A DNA stretch of 64,000 nucleotides from Hyphomicrobiales bacterium (GTDB lineage Bacteria; Pseudomonadota; Alphaproteobacteria; Rhizobiales; Rhizobiaceae): assembly GCA_900467745.1 (NCBI GenBank), contig UBQW01000010.1:248001-312000 (forward strand). Reading direction: 5' to 3'. Below are positions 37,336 to 46,137 of the stretch, one piece after another (the first letter of the stretch is position 1; every line of letters begins with the position of its first letter). The position numbers were made by a program, and so were the translations under genes. The notes below the pieces were generated by a model. It was not told the DNA's origin, ran no database searches, and saw only the letters and a list, made by a program, of their open reading frames with translations.

Positions 37336-37884
37336 TTAGAACGTCGGTGGCGTGCAGGCGCTGATAACCTCGCAGGGGACCGGTCCGACGCATCGGAAGC
37401 GATGCGGGCGCCTGCTCTCGAAGTAGTAGGCATCACCGGGGCCAAGGATCCGGCGCTCGTCCTCGACCGTTATTTCCATGCGGCCTGAAAGCACGATGCC
37501 GCCTTCTTCGCCTTCATGGACGAGCATGACCTTTCCAGTGTCGGCGCCCGGTTGGTAGCATTCTTTCAGGATCTGTAGCTGGCGGCCGAACAGGCTCTCG
37601 CCGATCTGCCGGTAGGAAATCGGGCCCTTGCCGATCTCGACCAGCTCTTCGGCGGCGTAAAAGGCCTTGCGCGACTTCTGCGGTTCGAAGGCAAAGAACT
37701 CGGCCAATCCGATCGGGATTCCATCCAGAATGCGCTTCAGGGCGCCCACCGATGGGTTGGAGGAATTGGATTCGATGAGCGAAATGGTGGAGTTGGTGAC
37801 CCCCGCCCGCTTCGCCAATTCGCGTTGCGAAAGATTGTGAAGCATGCGCAAATGGCGCAGGCGTTGGCCGATATCGACGGACAT
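37336..37884 (-). CDS. XRE-cupin transcriptional regulator (PuuR-like)
   Basis: The start is set at 37884 (MSVDIGQRLRHLRMLHNLSQREL); a longer frame to 37950 would cover the operator palindromes. The 182-residue protein has a Cro/CI HTH at residues about 5-60 and a small-molecule-binding cupin domain at about 105-175 (VHEGEEGGIVLSGRMEI, LGPGDAYYFESRRPHRF). Proteins of this design sense polyamines, amino acids or their aldehydes and control the adjacent catabolic gene. It is divergent from an omega-amino-acid:pyruvate transaminase, and two TCGAA-containing palindromes lie between them. It is therefore likely the repressor of that transaminase and of itself, relieved by an amine or beta-alanine-type ligand. 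The ligand is inference. Confidence 0.88.
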   Translation of the reverse strand: MSVDIGQRLRHLRMLHNLSQRELAKRAGVTNSTISLIESNSSNPSVGALKRILDGIPIGLAEFFAFEPQKSRKAFYAAEELVEIGKGPISYRQIGESLFGRQLQILKECYQPGADTGKVMLVHEGEEGGIVLSGRMEITVEDERRILGPGDAYYFESRRPHRFRCVGPVPCEVISACTPPTF

Positions 37885-37897
37885 GGTGTTTCCAAGG

Positions 37898-37936
37898 TTT
37901 CGAGTGTTCGAAATATAACAACATTCGATTTCGAAT
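37898..37936. promoter_or_regulatory. Paired palindromic operators in the divergent regulator/transaminase promoter
   Basis: TTTCGAGTGTTCGAAA (37898-37913) and ATTCGATTTCGAAT (37923-37936) are two palindromes built from the same NTTCGA/TCGAAN half-sites, with centres 24 bp apart. They lie just upstream of the XRE-cupin start at 37884 and about 100 bp before the transaminase start at 38034. They are the obvious binding sites for the regulator. Confidence 0.7.
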
Positions 37937-38033
37937 GCCATGATTTTCAATGAGTTGGAAGCATCCAGAAAAGGGCTTGTTCAAGAATCTGAATTGGCCG
38001 ATCACTTCATCATCACCATTCCGGAGAGACCTT

Positions 38034-39368
38034 ATGGACCAGATCAGCAAAGCAAACAGCCCGTCGCTCGATAACTTCTGGATGCCGTTCACGGCCAACC
38101 GCCAGTTTAAGGCAGCCCCCCGCCTGCTCGCCTCCGCCGAGGGCATGTATTACACCGATGTCGACGGCAACAAGGTACTGGATGGGACCGCCGGTCTGTG
38201 GTGCGTGAACGCGGGCCACGCCCGCAAGAGGATTGCCGAGGCGGTCGAGCGTCAGCTGATGACCATGGATTTCGCCCCCACCTTCCAGATGGGCCATCAG
38301 ATTGCTTTCGATTTCGCCGAGCGGCTGGCCAAGATTGCCCCCGGTGGCGCGAGCGCGCAGCTTGATCGGGTGTTCTTCACCGGGTCTGGTTCTGAATCCG
38401 TCGACACCGCGCTGAAGATTGCCATCGCTTATCAGCGCGCCATCGGACAGGGCACCCGCAGCCGTATCATCGGGCGCGAAAAGGGCTATCATGGTGTTGG
38501 CTTCGGCGGTATTTCCGTCGGCGGCCTCGTCAACAACCGTCGCGTCTTCCCGCAGATCCCGGCCGATCACATGCGCCATACTCTTGACGTCGAGCACAAC
38601 GCCTTCAGCAAGGGCCTGCCGGCCCATGGCATCGAGCTCGCCGAGGATCTCGAGCGTCTGGTTGCCCTGCATGGCGCCGAGACCATCGCGGCCGTCATCG
38701 TCGAGCCGATGTCCGGTTCCGCTGGCGTTATCCTTCCACCGATGGGCTATCTCGAACGCTTGCGCGCGATCGCCGATAAGTACGGCATCCTGCTGATCTT
38801 CGACGAAGTCATCACCGGCTTTGGACGCCTTGGTACGCCGTTCGCGACCGATTACTTTGGCGTGGTGCCGGATCTAGTGACGACGGCTAAGGGCCTGACG
38901 AATGGCGCGATCCCGATGGGTGCTGTGTTTGCAAGCCGCAAGGTCTATGACGCGATGATGACCGGTCCGGAAAATGCCATCGAACTCTTCCACGGCTACA
39001 CCTACTCCGGCCACCCGGTTGCAAGCGCCGCCGGCATCGCCACACTCGAGATTTACGAGGAAGAGGGCCTGCTCACGCGCGGCGCCGGTCTGGCGGAGAC
39101 TTGGCAGGAAGCACTTCACTCACTGAAGGGCCTGCCGAATGTCGTCGACATCCGCAACCTAGGCCTGGTCGGCGCCATCGAGCTCTCGTCGCGTGAAGGT
39201 GCTGTCGGCGCCCGCGCCTATGACGTCTTCGTCGATTGCTTCAAGAAGGGTCTGCTGATCCGCGTCACCGGCGACACAATCGCGCTTTCGCCGCCGCTGA
39301 TCGTCGAAAAGGATCAGATCGAGACCATTGTCTCGATCATCGGCGATGCGCTGAAGCGCGCAGCCTGA
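38034..39368 (+). CDS. Omega-amino acid:pyruvate aminotransferase (class III, PLP)
   Basis: The start at 38034 has GGAGAG six bases upstream; the longer frame from 37950 would run through the divergent promoter. The 444-residue protein matches the beta-alanine/omega-amino-acid:pyruvate transaminase subgroup of class III aminotransferases. Signature stretches are DNFWMPFTANRQFK, DGTAGLWCVNAGH, the cofactor block FDEVITGFGRLG and the PLP-binding Lys in TTAKGLTNGAIP. It would transfer an amino group from beta-alanine or another omega-amine to pyruvate, giving alanine and a semialdehyde. Regulation is probably by the divergent XRE-cupin protein. No aldehyde dehydrogenase, which often accompanies this enzyme, is seen nearby. 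Confidence 0.93.
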   Translation: MDQISKANSPSLDNFWMPFTANRQFKAAPRLLASAEGMYYTDVDGNKVLDGTAGLWCVNAGHARKRIAEAVERQLMTMDFAPTFQMGHQIAFDFAERLAKIAPGGASAQLDRVFFTGSGSESVDTALKIAIAYQRAIGQGTRSRIIGREKGYHGVGFGGISVGGLVNNRRVFPQIPADHMRHTLDVEHNAFSKGLPAHGIELAEDLERLVALHGAETIAAVIVEPMSGSAGVILPPMGYLERLRAIADKYGILLIFDEVITGFGRLGTPFATDYFGVVPDLVTTAKGLTNGAIPMGAVFASRKVYDAMMTGPENAIELFHGYTYSGHPVASAAGIATLEIYEEEGLLTRGAGLAETWQEALHSLKGLPNVVDIRNLGLVGAIELSSREGAVGARAYDVFVDCFKKGLLIRVTGDTIALSPPLIVEKDQIETIVSIIGDALKRAA

Positions 39369-39376
39369 TCAATATG

Positions 39377-39406
39377 TTTCGGGCCTCGTTTTGACGAGGC
39401 CCGAAA
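39377..39406. terminator. Bidirectional hairpin between convergent genes
   Basis: TTTCGGGCCTCG pairs perfectly with CGAGGCCCGAAA around the loop TTTTGA. It sits between the convergent transaminase and YdeP-like genes. No T-run follows on either strand beyond the stem. Confidence 0.7.
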
Positions 39407-39418
39407 CACAAATCGTGC

Positions 39419-41716
39419 CTACTGAGTGGTCACGCCAGTGACCGTCACCGGAACGCCCTTGTAGGCGGGTGTGCCAGAAATGCGGTCATAGGCGGAGAGC
39501 GCGATCAGCGCGTTCATCTCAGGATAATAGCCGGCGATCGATCCTCGTGGAATATCGTACTCGATCGCGGTCAGCCCGCGCGCGCTGCGCGACTTTCCAT
39601 CCGTCGACGGTAGGGCGACGACATTGATAATGTCGCCATCCGACAATCCGCGTTTCGCGAGGTCGTCCTTATTCATGAAGATGACGTCACGGCGACCAAA
39701 AACGCCGCGATAGCGATCATCCATACCATAGATCGTCGTGTTGTACTGGTCGTGGCTGCGAAGCGTGGTCAGGACAAGCGCGTCCGGATTTTTCACCAAC
39801 GGGTCCTCATGCAGGCCGCGGCCGATGAGGAAAGTAGCCTTGCCGCTTTCCGTCTTCCAGCGACGCTCAGACGCCGGTACGTCCAGCCGGAAGCCGCCGC
39901 GGACGCGCACACGCTTGTTGAATTCGAAGAAATCGGGAAAGACGATTTCGATCTTGTCGCGTATCCTGTCGTAATCTGCGACCATGCCATCCCAATCGAT
40001 GCCATGGCGATCTCCGAGCGTCGCCTTGGCGATGCCGGCAACGATTGCGGGCTCGGATTTCAGCATCTCGCTCGGCGGGTTCAGGAAGCCGCGCGACGCA
40101 TGCACCATCGACATGGAGTCCTCGACGGTCACCGATTGCGGGCCCGACGCTTGCGTGTCGAGATCGGTGCGGCCGAGGCAGGGTAGAATGATGGAGGTCT
40201 TGGCAATCAGCAAATGCGAGCGGTTGAGCTTGGTCGTGATGTGCGCCGCAAGGTCAAGCTTGCGCATCGCCTCGAATGTGAAGTCGGTGTCGGACATGGC
40301 GACGGCCAGATTGCCGCCGAGGCAGATCAACGCCTTGGACCTACCCTCCATGATTGCTTCGACGGATTCAATCGCATTGTGTCCCTTCATGTCGGTCGGG
40401 CGGAAGCCGAAGGCCTTCTCCATTCCGTCGATCAGCGCCTTGTTGGGAATCTCGGTAATGCCGACGGTGCGGTCGCCCTGAACGTTGGAATGGCCGCGCA
40501 GAGGGCAGATGCCGGCGCCGCGGCGCCCGATATTGCCGCGCAACATCAGTAGATTGGCGAGCTGTTGCACATTACCGGTGCCGTTGCTGTGCTGAGTGAT
40601 GCCCATGCCATAGCAAACGATCACGCTCTTGGCCTTCACATAGACCTCGGCGGCACTCTTCAGAGCCTCTCGCGTGAGACCGGATACAGTGATGATGCTG
40701 TCCCAGCTGGTGTTGTCTATATCCTCGCGTAGCGCCTCGAGACCGATCGTGTGTTCGGCGACGAAGGCGCGGTCGAGCACGCCTATACCGCCGGCGGATA
40801 GATCTGCATCATCGATCTCGAATACGCACTTCATCAAGCCCTTAAGTGCCGCGAGATCGCCGCCGGTGCGCACCTGATGATAGGCCGACGCAATCCGTGT
40901 CGACGACAGCGTCGCCATTTCGACCGGATCCTGCGGCGAGGCGAATTTCTCGAGCGCGCGCTCTTTCAGCGGATTGAAGACGATGATCGGTACGCCGCGC
41001 CGTGATGCCTCGTGGAGCGTCGCCATCATGCGCGGATGGTTTGTACCCGGATTGTGACCGAAGCTGAAGATCGCATCCGTGTGGTCGAAATCCTCGAGGA
41101 GAACCGTGCCCTTGCCGACGCCGATTGATTTCGGCAGGCCGACACTGGTTGCCTCATGGCACATATTCGAGCAGTCGGGAAAATTGTTGGTGCCATAGGC
41201 GCGCACCATTAGCTGGTAAAGAAAGGCAGCCTCGTTAGACGCGCGCCCCGATGTATAGAACTCGGCCTGATGCGGATCCTCCAAGCGATTGAGTTCCGCG
41301 CCGATGCGCGCGAAGGCATCGTCCCATTCGATCACCTCATAGCGATCGGTCTCGGCATTGTAGATCATCGGGTGCGTTAGGCGGCCCTCGTCCTCGAGAC
41401 TGTGGTCGTTCCATCCCCACAATTCCGAGACTGTATGCTCTGCAAAGAAGCTCGGATCGACACGCTTTGCAGTCGATTCCCAAGTGATGGCTTTGGCGCC
41501 ATTTTCACAGAACTCAAAGGACGAAGTGTGCTTGGGATCCGGCCACGCGCAACCCGGACAATCGAAGCCTTCGGGCTTGTTGGCTTTCAGCAGTGTTGCG
41601 GCCCCCTGGGCAACGACCTGTTGATGGGCAAGTGTCTTGGCGACAGCACGCAGCGCGCCCCATCCGCCGGCCGGTGCGTCGTACTTCTCAATTCCCTCAG
41701 GCCGCTTCTTCGCCAT
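39419..41716 (-). CDS. FdhF/YdeP-family molybdopterin oxidoreductase
   Basis: The start is set at 41716 (MAKKRPEGIEKYDAPAGGWG) with GGAGA nine bases upstream; the frame continues to 41830 but the extra residues lack family character. The 765-residue protein is a member of the YdeP branch of formate-dehydrogenase-H-like molybdoenzymes. It has the CPGCAWPDP motif near residue 55 and EFCENGAKA shortly after. The bis-molybdopterin binding blocks are also present (YTSGRASNEAA, PDCSNMCHEATSVGLP, FGHNPGTNHPRM, CYGMGITQHSNG). The C-terminal MopB-type barrel begins at about 630 (LTTLRSHDQYNTTIYG). The true substrate of YdeP proteins is not established; in E. coli ydeP has been linked to acid resistance. 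The accessory gene fdhD, which often travels with it, is not in the window. Confidence 0.9.
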   Translation of the reverse strand: MAKKRPEGIEKYDAPAGGWGALRAVAKTLAHQQVVAQGAATLLKANKPEGFDCPGCAWPDPKHTSSFEFCENGAKAITWESTAKRVDPSFFAEHTVSELWGWNDHSLEDEGRLTHPMIYNAETDRYEVIEWDDAFARIGAELNRLEDPHQAEFYTSGRASNEAAFLYQLMVRAYGTNNFPDCSNMCHEATSVGLPKSIGVGKGTVLLEDFDHTDAIFSFGHNPGTNHPRMMATLHEASRRGVPIIVFNPLKERALEKFASPQDPVEMATLSSTRIASAYHQVRTGGDLAALKGLMKCVFEIDDADLSAGGIGVLDRAFVAEHTIGLEALREDIDNTSWDSIITVSGLTREALKSAAEVYVKAKSVIVCYGMGITQHSNGTGNVQQLANLLMLRGNIGRRGAGICPLRGHSNVQGDRTVGITEIPNKALIDGMEKAFGFRPTDMKGHNAIESVEAIMEGRSKALICLGGNLAVAMSDTDFTFEAMRKLDLAAHITTKLNRSHLLIAKTSIILPCLGRTDLDTQASGPQSVTVEDSMSMVHASRGFLNPPSEMLKSEPAIVAGIAKATLGDRHGIDWDGMVADYDRIRDKIEIVFPDFFEFNKRVRVRGGFRLDVPASERRWKTESGKATFLIGRGLHEDPLVKNPDALVLTTLRSHDQYNTTIYGMDDRYRGVFGRRDVIFMNKDDLAKRGLSDGDIINVVALPSTDGKSRSARGLTAIEYDIPRGSIAGYYPEMNALIALSAYDRISGTPAYKGVPVTVTGVTTQ

Positions 41717-41934
41717 ATTCAAACGTCTCCACATACCGTCTAGCCAGCATAACATCTCTCGATGCCGCACTGCACTATACCGAAGCATAGGAGGTTGCCA
41801 TAGCTCTGAAGGCTCAGCCTGATGCCGCAAGATGCGCTTAGTAGACTATACGAGACATGCGAGGGCACGCGAAACGTCGGCGCGACGCGTTGGCCGTGAC
41901 TACGCGGACGCGAAGCCAAGGATCATGTGTGATC

Positions 41935-41970
41935 AAAAAAAACGGACTGGCGCAGCAACGCACCAATCCG
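41935..41970 (-). terminator. Rho-independent terminator of the Hint-domain gene
   Basis: On the minus strand a stem of about 11 bp with two G-T pairs (CGGATTGGTGCG with its partner ending CCAGTCCG) is followed by eight T bases. It lies about 35 bp beyond the 42004 stop. Confidence 0.82.
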
Positions 41971-42003
41971 CAATGGATAGCCTTAATTGCCGGGCGGCGG
42001 TTA

Positions 42004-42912
42004 TCAGTCGACCAGTGCGCCGATGCGGCTCGATATGCGTCGCGAAACGTCCTTGAACGGATCACGCATCGGAACGATGGGCGAAACGCTGAGCAATAGA
42101 AGCGCCTTCAGATGCTGTCTTCCGCTTTCTTCGCCGACCACCGGGGCATAAGGCATCATACTCGGGCGGCGCCCAGCCGGATAGAGCTTCTCGAGTTCGA
42201 CGAAGTTGTCGAAACTCTCGTAGTCGCTGCCACGCAGCTGGAAAGTCTCGACCGGCGTGCCAGCGGCGATTACCACGTCGTGGCTGTCGAGCAGCACGTT
42301 GTAGTATTCGATCGTTTGACTGTCATGAGGTACGGTCGATATGATCGAGCTGCCGTTGACCAGATCCTTTGCGCGGACCAGAGCGCCATCGACGTAAAGG
42401 GCGTGGCCAGCGGAGATGTAGAGATCCTGGCTCGGCATGCCGTCATCCAGCGCGCCCTTCGAGATGCGCACCGGCATGACCGTCGGATGCCAGGAGGACA
42501 CGCTCTTGCGGAATGTCTGGCGGCCGATCCAGCGGATTGGCTTGGCTTCGCCAGAGATCGTTTCGACGAGATCGCCAAGGTGCAGATCCTCGATCGCGAC
42601 TTCGCCTGATGGTGTCGCAATCAGGGTGCCGCGCAGGAGGCACTTCGCACCGCCGTCGCCGCCCCCGGAGTTTCCTCCGCCGGAATGGCCACCGCCACCG
42701 CCACCGTCGTGGCCCCCACCGCCACCGCCACCATGTCCGCCTCCGCGGCCGCCGCCCCAATTACGTCCCATTGCCTTTGCGGGCGAAGAGGCTATTGCCA
42801 TGGTCGCAACAGCGATTCCGGCAACTCTTGCGCTCGTAGCTGCCGCTACACCGAGAAAATGTCGGCGTGCACGGTTAGAGGGTGTTTCTTCCGGGTCCAT
42901 CGATGACATCAT
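42004..42912 (-). CDS. Tat-exported Gly-rich protein with a Hint (Hedgehog/intein) domain
   Basis: This 302-residue protein starts with a twin-arginine-type signal (RARRHFLGVAAATSA at residues 14-28, hydrophobic core, likely cleavage after AKA at 47). A run of Gly with His/Asp/Ser (about 53-88) follows, then a Hint_2 domain beginning at Cys91 (CLLRGTLIATPSGEVAIEDL). Other Hint marks are GDLVETISG, RWIGRQTF, SAGHALYV and FQLRGSDY. A Hint domain normally performs self-cleavage or ligation through that Cys. Here the upstream part is only a signal and flexible linker, so any released or ligated portion would be the short Gly/His-rich peptide. About 60 residues of unassigned sequence follow the Hint fold. 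GGAG lies just before the tandem ATGs at 42912/42909. A strong terminator follows, so it is monocistronic. Function is unknown. Confidence 0.85.
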   Translation of the reverse strand: MMSSMDPEETPSNRARRHFLGVAAATSARVAGIAVATMAIASSPAKAMGRNWGGGRGGGHGGGGGGGHDGGGGGGHSGGGNSGGGDGGAKCLLRGTLIATPSGEVAIEDLHLGDLVETISGEAKPIRWIGRQTFRKSVSSWHPTVMPVRISKGALDDGMPSQDLYISAGHALYVDGALVRAKDLVNGSSIISTVPHDSQTIEYYNVLLDSHDVVIAAGTPVETFQLRGSDYESFDNFVELEKLYPAGRRPSMMPYAPVVGEESGRQHLKALLLLSVSPIVPMRDPFKDVSRRISSRIGALVD

Positions 42913-43271
42913 GCGCTCCGTCTTTTGGGTTACACCTGTCTATTTATGATTGCCGTTAACCATCCTACACCAACTTCATCCGCGATAAACTCAGCCGAAT
43001 AGGTTCGAAGCTACTCAAATAGCAGTAGTCAATACAGCTTCCCGAAGATCGAGCGAATGTGGAGATTTGGACAATCCTTGGGCGAGATTTGTCGATTTCT
43101 CTTTAAGGAAAGGAATGCTCGCCCCTCGCAAATTGCCGTCGCTTCTCCAGTAATCTGCTACCTTGGGTACAGATTTCAGGCGCAAGCTTCTGCGCGGGGT
43201 GAAGCATGGCATGCAGGCGCTTGCCTTGCCTTGCCATTGTCCAATTGGAAGTGATGGTTTTGTAGTGCTTG
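42913..43271. other. Intergenic region without a credible gene
   Basis: No reading frame in this 0.36-kb stretch has a ribosome-binding site or recognisable family pattern. It should hold the promoter of the Hint gene near its left end and the 3' end of the sugar operon transcript at its right end. No clear terminator hairpin was found. Confidence 0.5.
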
Positions 43272-44453
43272 TCAGCCTACCTTTGCGATCACAGGCTCGC
43301 ACCGCAGGCGGCTGGCTGCAATGGCATCAACGACAGCGTCGAGTTCTCCGTCGGTCATCTGCACGAACAGTGGCAGGATTACGGTCCGGTTCTGGGCGCT
43401 GACGCTGTTTGTCAGATCACCCGAAACCCTGTGCGAGTTCTCCGCCGCGTAGGCCGGTTCGAGATGGCTGTTCATAATGCCGCGTCGCGTCGAGATACCC
43501 TGATCGAGCAGCCCCTGCATGAGCTCCAGCTGATCCAACTGATCAGGCAGCGTCATGCAATAGCTCTGCCAGTTGCTTCGTGCCCAGTCCGGCTCGACCG
43601 GAGCGCTCATACCGTCTAGCTTGCCGAGGGCCTGCGAGTAGGCGGCGGCGAGCGCGCGTCTCTTGGCGACGATCTCCGGCAGTCGTTTCAACTGCTCGCG
43701 CCCAACAGCTGCCTGCATGTCCGTCATCCGGTAGTTGAAGCCGACTTCCGGGTAGCTTTCGTAGATCACCTGCTTCGAGCCGTGGCGCACGCTATCGGTA
43801 ACGCTCATGCTGTGCTGGCGCCAGAGGCGAAACTTCCGGTCATATTCCGGGTTCGCCGTTGTCAGCATGCCGCCATCGCCCGTGGTTACCACCTTGCGAG
43901 GATGGAACGAAAAGCAGGCGATATCGCCATGCGGCTTCCCGATCTTCTCCCAGCGACCCTTCCACAGGATTTCGCTGCCCGTTGCGCAGGCGGCATCCTC
44001 AATAACCGGAATGGCGTGCCGCTCGGCAACTTCGACGATGCGGCTCAGATCGCACGGCATGCCGAGCTGGTGCACACAGATAATCGCTTTGGTGCGCGGC
44101 GTGATCGCTGCTTTGATAAGCTCGGGGTCGATGTTGAATCCATCAGCCTCGATATCGATGAAGACAGGCGTTGCGTTGCAATAGCGGATCGCATTGGCGG
44201 TCGCTATGAAGGAGTGGCTGACGGTAATGACTTCGTCGCCGGCTTCGACGCCGACCGCCAGCAGAGCCAGATGCAGTGCCGTCGTGCAGTTTGAGACCGC
44301 GCAGGCGTGCGAGGCGCCGACGAAATCGGCGAATTCACGTTCGAAGGCGGCGACTTCCGGGCCTTGCGTGACCCAGCCAGAGAGGATGACACGACGGACC
44401 GCCTCGACTTCCTGCTCGTCGAGAACAGGTTTTGCAACAGGAATTTGGCTCAT
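43272..44453 (-). CDS. DegT/DnrJ/EryC1/StrS-family sugar aminotransferase
   Basis: This 393-residue PLP enzyme has the nucleotide-sugar aminotransferase pattern: SGWVTQGPEVAAFE near residue 25, SNCTTALHLAL at about 54-64, IEDAACATGSE and the cofactor Lys in SFHPRKVVTTGDGGML. It should convert a keto nucleotide sugar to its amino form using glutamate. It is the last gene of a six-gene leftward operon (48770 to 43272) and its start overlaps the previous stop (ATGA). It is distinct from the second aminotransferase in the operon, so the pathway probably installs two amino groups or makes two amino sugars. The exact substrate cannot be read from sequence. Confidence 0.9.
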   Translation of the reverse strand: MSQIPVAKPVLDEQEVEAVRRVILSGWVTQGPEVAAFEREFADFVGASHACAVSNCTTALHLALLAVGVEAGDEVITVSHSFIATANAIRYCNATPVFIDIEADGFNIDPELIKAAITPRTKAIICVHQLGMPCDLSRIVEVAERHAIPVIEDAACATGSEILWKGRWEKIGKPHGDIACFSFHPRKVVTTGDGGMLTTANPEYDRKFRLWRQHSMSVTDSVRHGSKQVIYESYPEVGFNYRMTDMQAAVGREQLKRLPEIVAKRRALAAAYSQALGKLDGMSAPVEPDWARSNWQSYCMTLPDQLDQLELMQGLLDQGISTRRGIMNSHLEPAYAAENSHRVSGDLTNSVSAQNRTVILPLFVQMTDGELDAVVDAIAASRLRCEPVIAKVG

Positions 44454-45424
44454 GCCGCTTCTCCGGTGCTCTGCATCTTCTCATGCCGCCACCAGGCGAC
44501 GAGATCGCTCAGCCCTTGCTCCATGCTGATTTCGGACTTGAAGCCGAGCATGGTCTCGGCCTTGACCGTAGAGGCAAGACGACGAGGAACGGCATTGACC
44601 TTGCGCGCTGGCCCGTATTGCACATCCATCGACGCGCCCATGACCTTCATCAGCAGTTGCGCGAGGTCGCGCAGGCTGGTCTCTTCGCCGCTTGCCACGT
44701 TGAACACTTCGTCGGTGACGTCAGACTTCGCCGCAAGCAGGTTCACGCGGGCGATATCGTGCACATGCACGAAATCCATGGTGGACAGGCCGTCGCCGTG
44801 AATGATGGGCGGCTGGCCGTTGGCGATGCGCTCCATCCAGCGGATCAGAACCTCTGTATAGACGCCATGCACATCCATGCGCGGCCCGTAGACGTTGAAA
44901 TAGCGAAGCGCGACGTAGCGCAGGCCATACATCTCGGCAAAGCTTCTGAGGAGACCCTCGTTGAAGGCCTTGGCGGCGCCATAGATCGTGCGGTTGTTAT
45001 AGGGGTGGTGGTCCTCGGTGGTCGGGAAACTCTCGGCAAGGCCGAGCACGGAGGCGGACGATGCCGCGACAACCTTGGAAACTTTCGCTTCCACAGCCGC
45101 CTCGAGTACATCGAACGTGCCGCCGGCGAGAACGTCGAAGGCCAGACGCGGCTCTTCGGCGCATTGGGTGATGCGGATGGCCGCCTGGTGAAACACAGTG
45201 TCGATACCGGCGAATGTTTCCTTTAGGAGCTTGCGGTCGCGGATATCCCCGTCGATGATCGTGACGGGCGCTGCCTTGATCGCATCGGCCAGATTTTCCC
45301 GGCGGCCACGCCCGAAGTTGTCGATGATGACGATCTCGCGGGGTTCTTCCAGCGCAACGAGGTCCGCGATATGCGAGCCGATGAGGCCTGCGCCGCCGGT
45401 GATCAGAATTCGCTGGTTCTTCAT
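44450..45424 (-). CDS. NAD-dependent nucleotide-sugar epimerase/dehydratase (extended SDR)
   Basis: The start is at 45424 (MKNQRILITGGAGLIGSH) with GGAG five bases upstream, two bases after the preceding stop; the longer frame is not used. The 324-residue protein has the Rossmann motif GGAGLIG at residues 10-16 and the catalytic YxxxK as YGAAK near 147-151. Substrate-side blocks are RYFNVYGPRMD and DFVHVHDIARV. It belongs to the UDP-glucose 4-epimerase/WbpP-like group and would act on a UDP-sugar in the cytoplasm. It is coupled to both neighbours in the operon. Confidence 0.9.
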   Translation of the reverse strand: MKNQRILITGGAGLIGSHIADLVALEEPREIVIIDNFGRGRRENLADAIKAAPVTIIDGDIRDRKLLKETFAGIDTVFHQAAIRITQCAEEPRLAFDVLAGGTFDVLEAAVEAKVSKVVAASSASVLGLAESFPTTEDHHPYNNRTIYGAAKAFNEGLLRSFAEMYGLRYVALRYFNVYGPRMDVHGVYTEVLIRWMERIANGQPPIIHGDGLSTMDFVHVHDIARVNLLAAKSDVTDEVFNVASGEETSLRDLAQLLMKVMGASMDVQYGPARKVNAVPRRLASTVKAETMLGFKSEISMEQGLSDLVAWWRHEKMQSTGEAA

Positions 45425-45426
45425 GA

Positions 45427-46137
45427 CTACTCCACGCTTTTTACAGTTGAGGGATCGGAGTCTTCGCGCCACCGGATGAATTTGGCCGGCACGCCGGCGA
45501 CGACCGAGAACGGTTCCACATCCGCCACGACAACAGCGCCGGCGCCAACAATCGCGCCCTTGCCGACGGTAACGCCGGGCAAGATGGTGGCATTGGTGCC
45601 GATATCGGCCCAGGCGCCGATGCGTACCGGCTTGATTTCGAGATCGGTGCGGATGATTGGCACGTCAACCGGAAGTGCGGTATGGCTGGAGCCAAGAACC
45701 TTGGCGCCTGGCCCCCAGCCGACGCATTCCTCAAGAACGAGGTTGCGCGCGTCGAAATACGCCTGCGGGCCGATCCACGTATTGTCGCCGATCTTGCAGG
45801 TGCCGTCGAAACGTCCCTGGATGTAGGCTTGGGCGCCGATGAAAACGCCGTTTCCGATTTCGAAGGTTTCCGGATGCTTGAAACCGACGCCGCTACCGAC
45901 CTGCAGGCCCGAGCCGCAGGAGCGCGTGAAGCTGTTCCAGATGACCTTGCGCATGAAGGCGTCGACGAAGCCATCGCCATTGGCGAAGCGCGCGTAGAGT
46001 TCCACCAGTCCCGCCAGCCCGTATGTCTGGCGCAGTTCCTTGGCGAGCTCGCTCTGATAGAGCGGATCGGACGCGTTTTCCTTTAGGCCGTGTACCGATT
46101 GGACAAGCCGGACGAGGGGGGCTGGGTCAGCTGACAT
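45427..46137 (-). CDS. Left-handed beta-helix (hexapeptide) acyltransferase with N-terminal extension
   Basis: This 236-residue protein has a helical N-terminal region of about 75 residues, then hexapeptide repeats from about 78 (GSGLQVGSGVGFKHP, IGNGVFIGAQAYI, IGDNTWIGPQAYF) to 225 (IGTNATILPGVTVGKGAIVGAGAVVV). The catalytic His is probably in GSSHTALPVDVP. Such enzymes O- or N-acetylate sugars using acetyl-CoA. It overlaps the upstream aminotransferase gene by 11 bp. The N-terminal helical domain sets it apart from the operon's other, shorter acyltransferase, so it may act on the lipid-linked sugar or polymer instead of the nucleotide sugar. Confidence 0.87.
   Translation of the reverse strand: MSADPAPLVRLVQSVHGLKENASDPLYQSELAKELRQTYGLAGLVELYARFANGDGFVDAFMRKVIWNSFTRSCGSGLQVGSGVGFKHPETFEIGNGVFIGAQAYIQGRFDGTCKIGDNTWIGPQAYFDARNLVLEECVGWGPGAKVLGSSHTALPVDVPIIRTDLEIKPVRIGAWADIGTNATILPGVTVGKGAIVGAGAVVVADVEPFSVVAGVPAKFIRWREDSDPSTVKSVE

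Noticed and set aside
37950-38033. N-terminal extension of the omega-transaminase
   Set aside because: The 28 extra residues come from the divergent promoter region; the ATG at 38034 has a proper GGAGAG box and matches the usual family start.
41717-41830. Longer start for the YdeP-like protein
   Set aside because: The extra 38 residues are Trp/Arg/Met-rich without family similarity; the ATG at 41716 has a ribosome-binding site.
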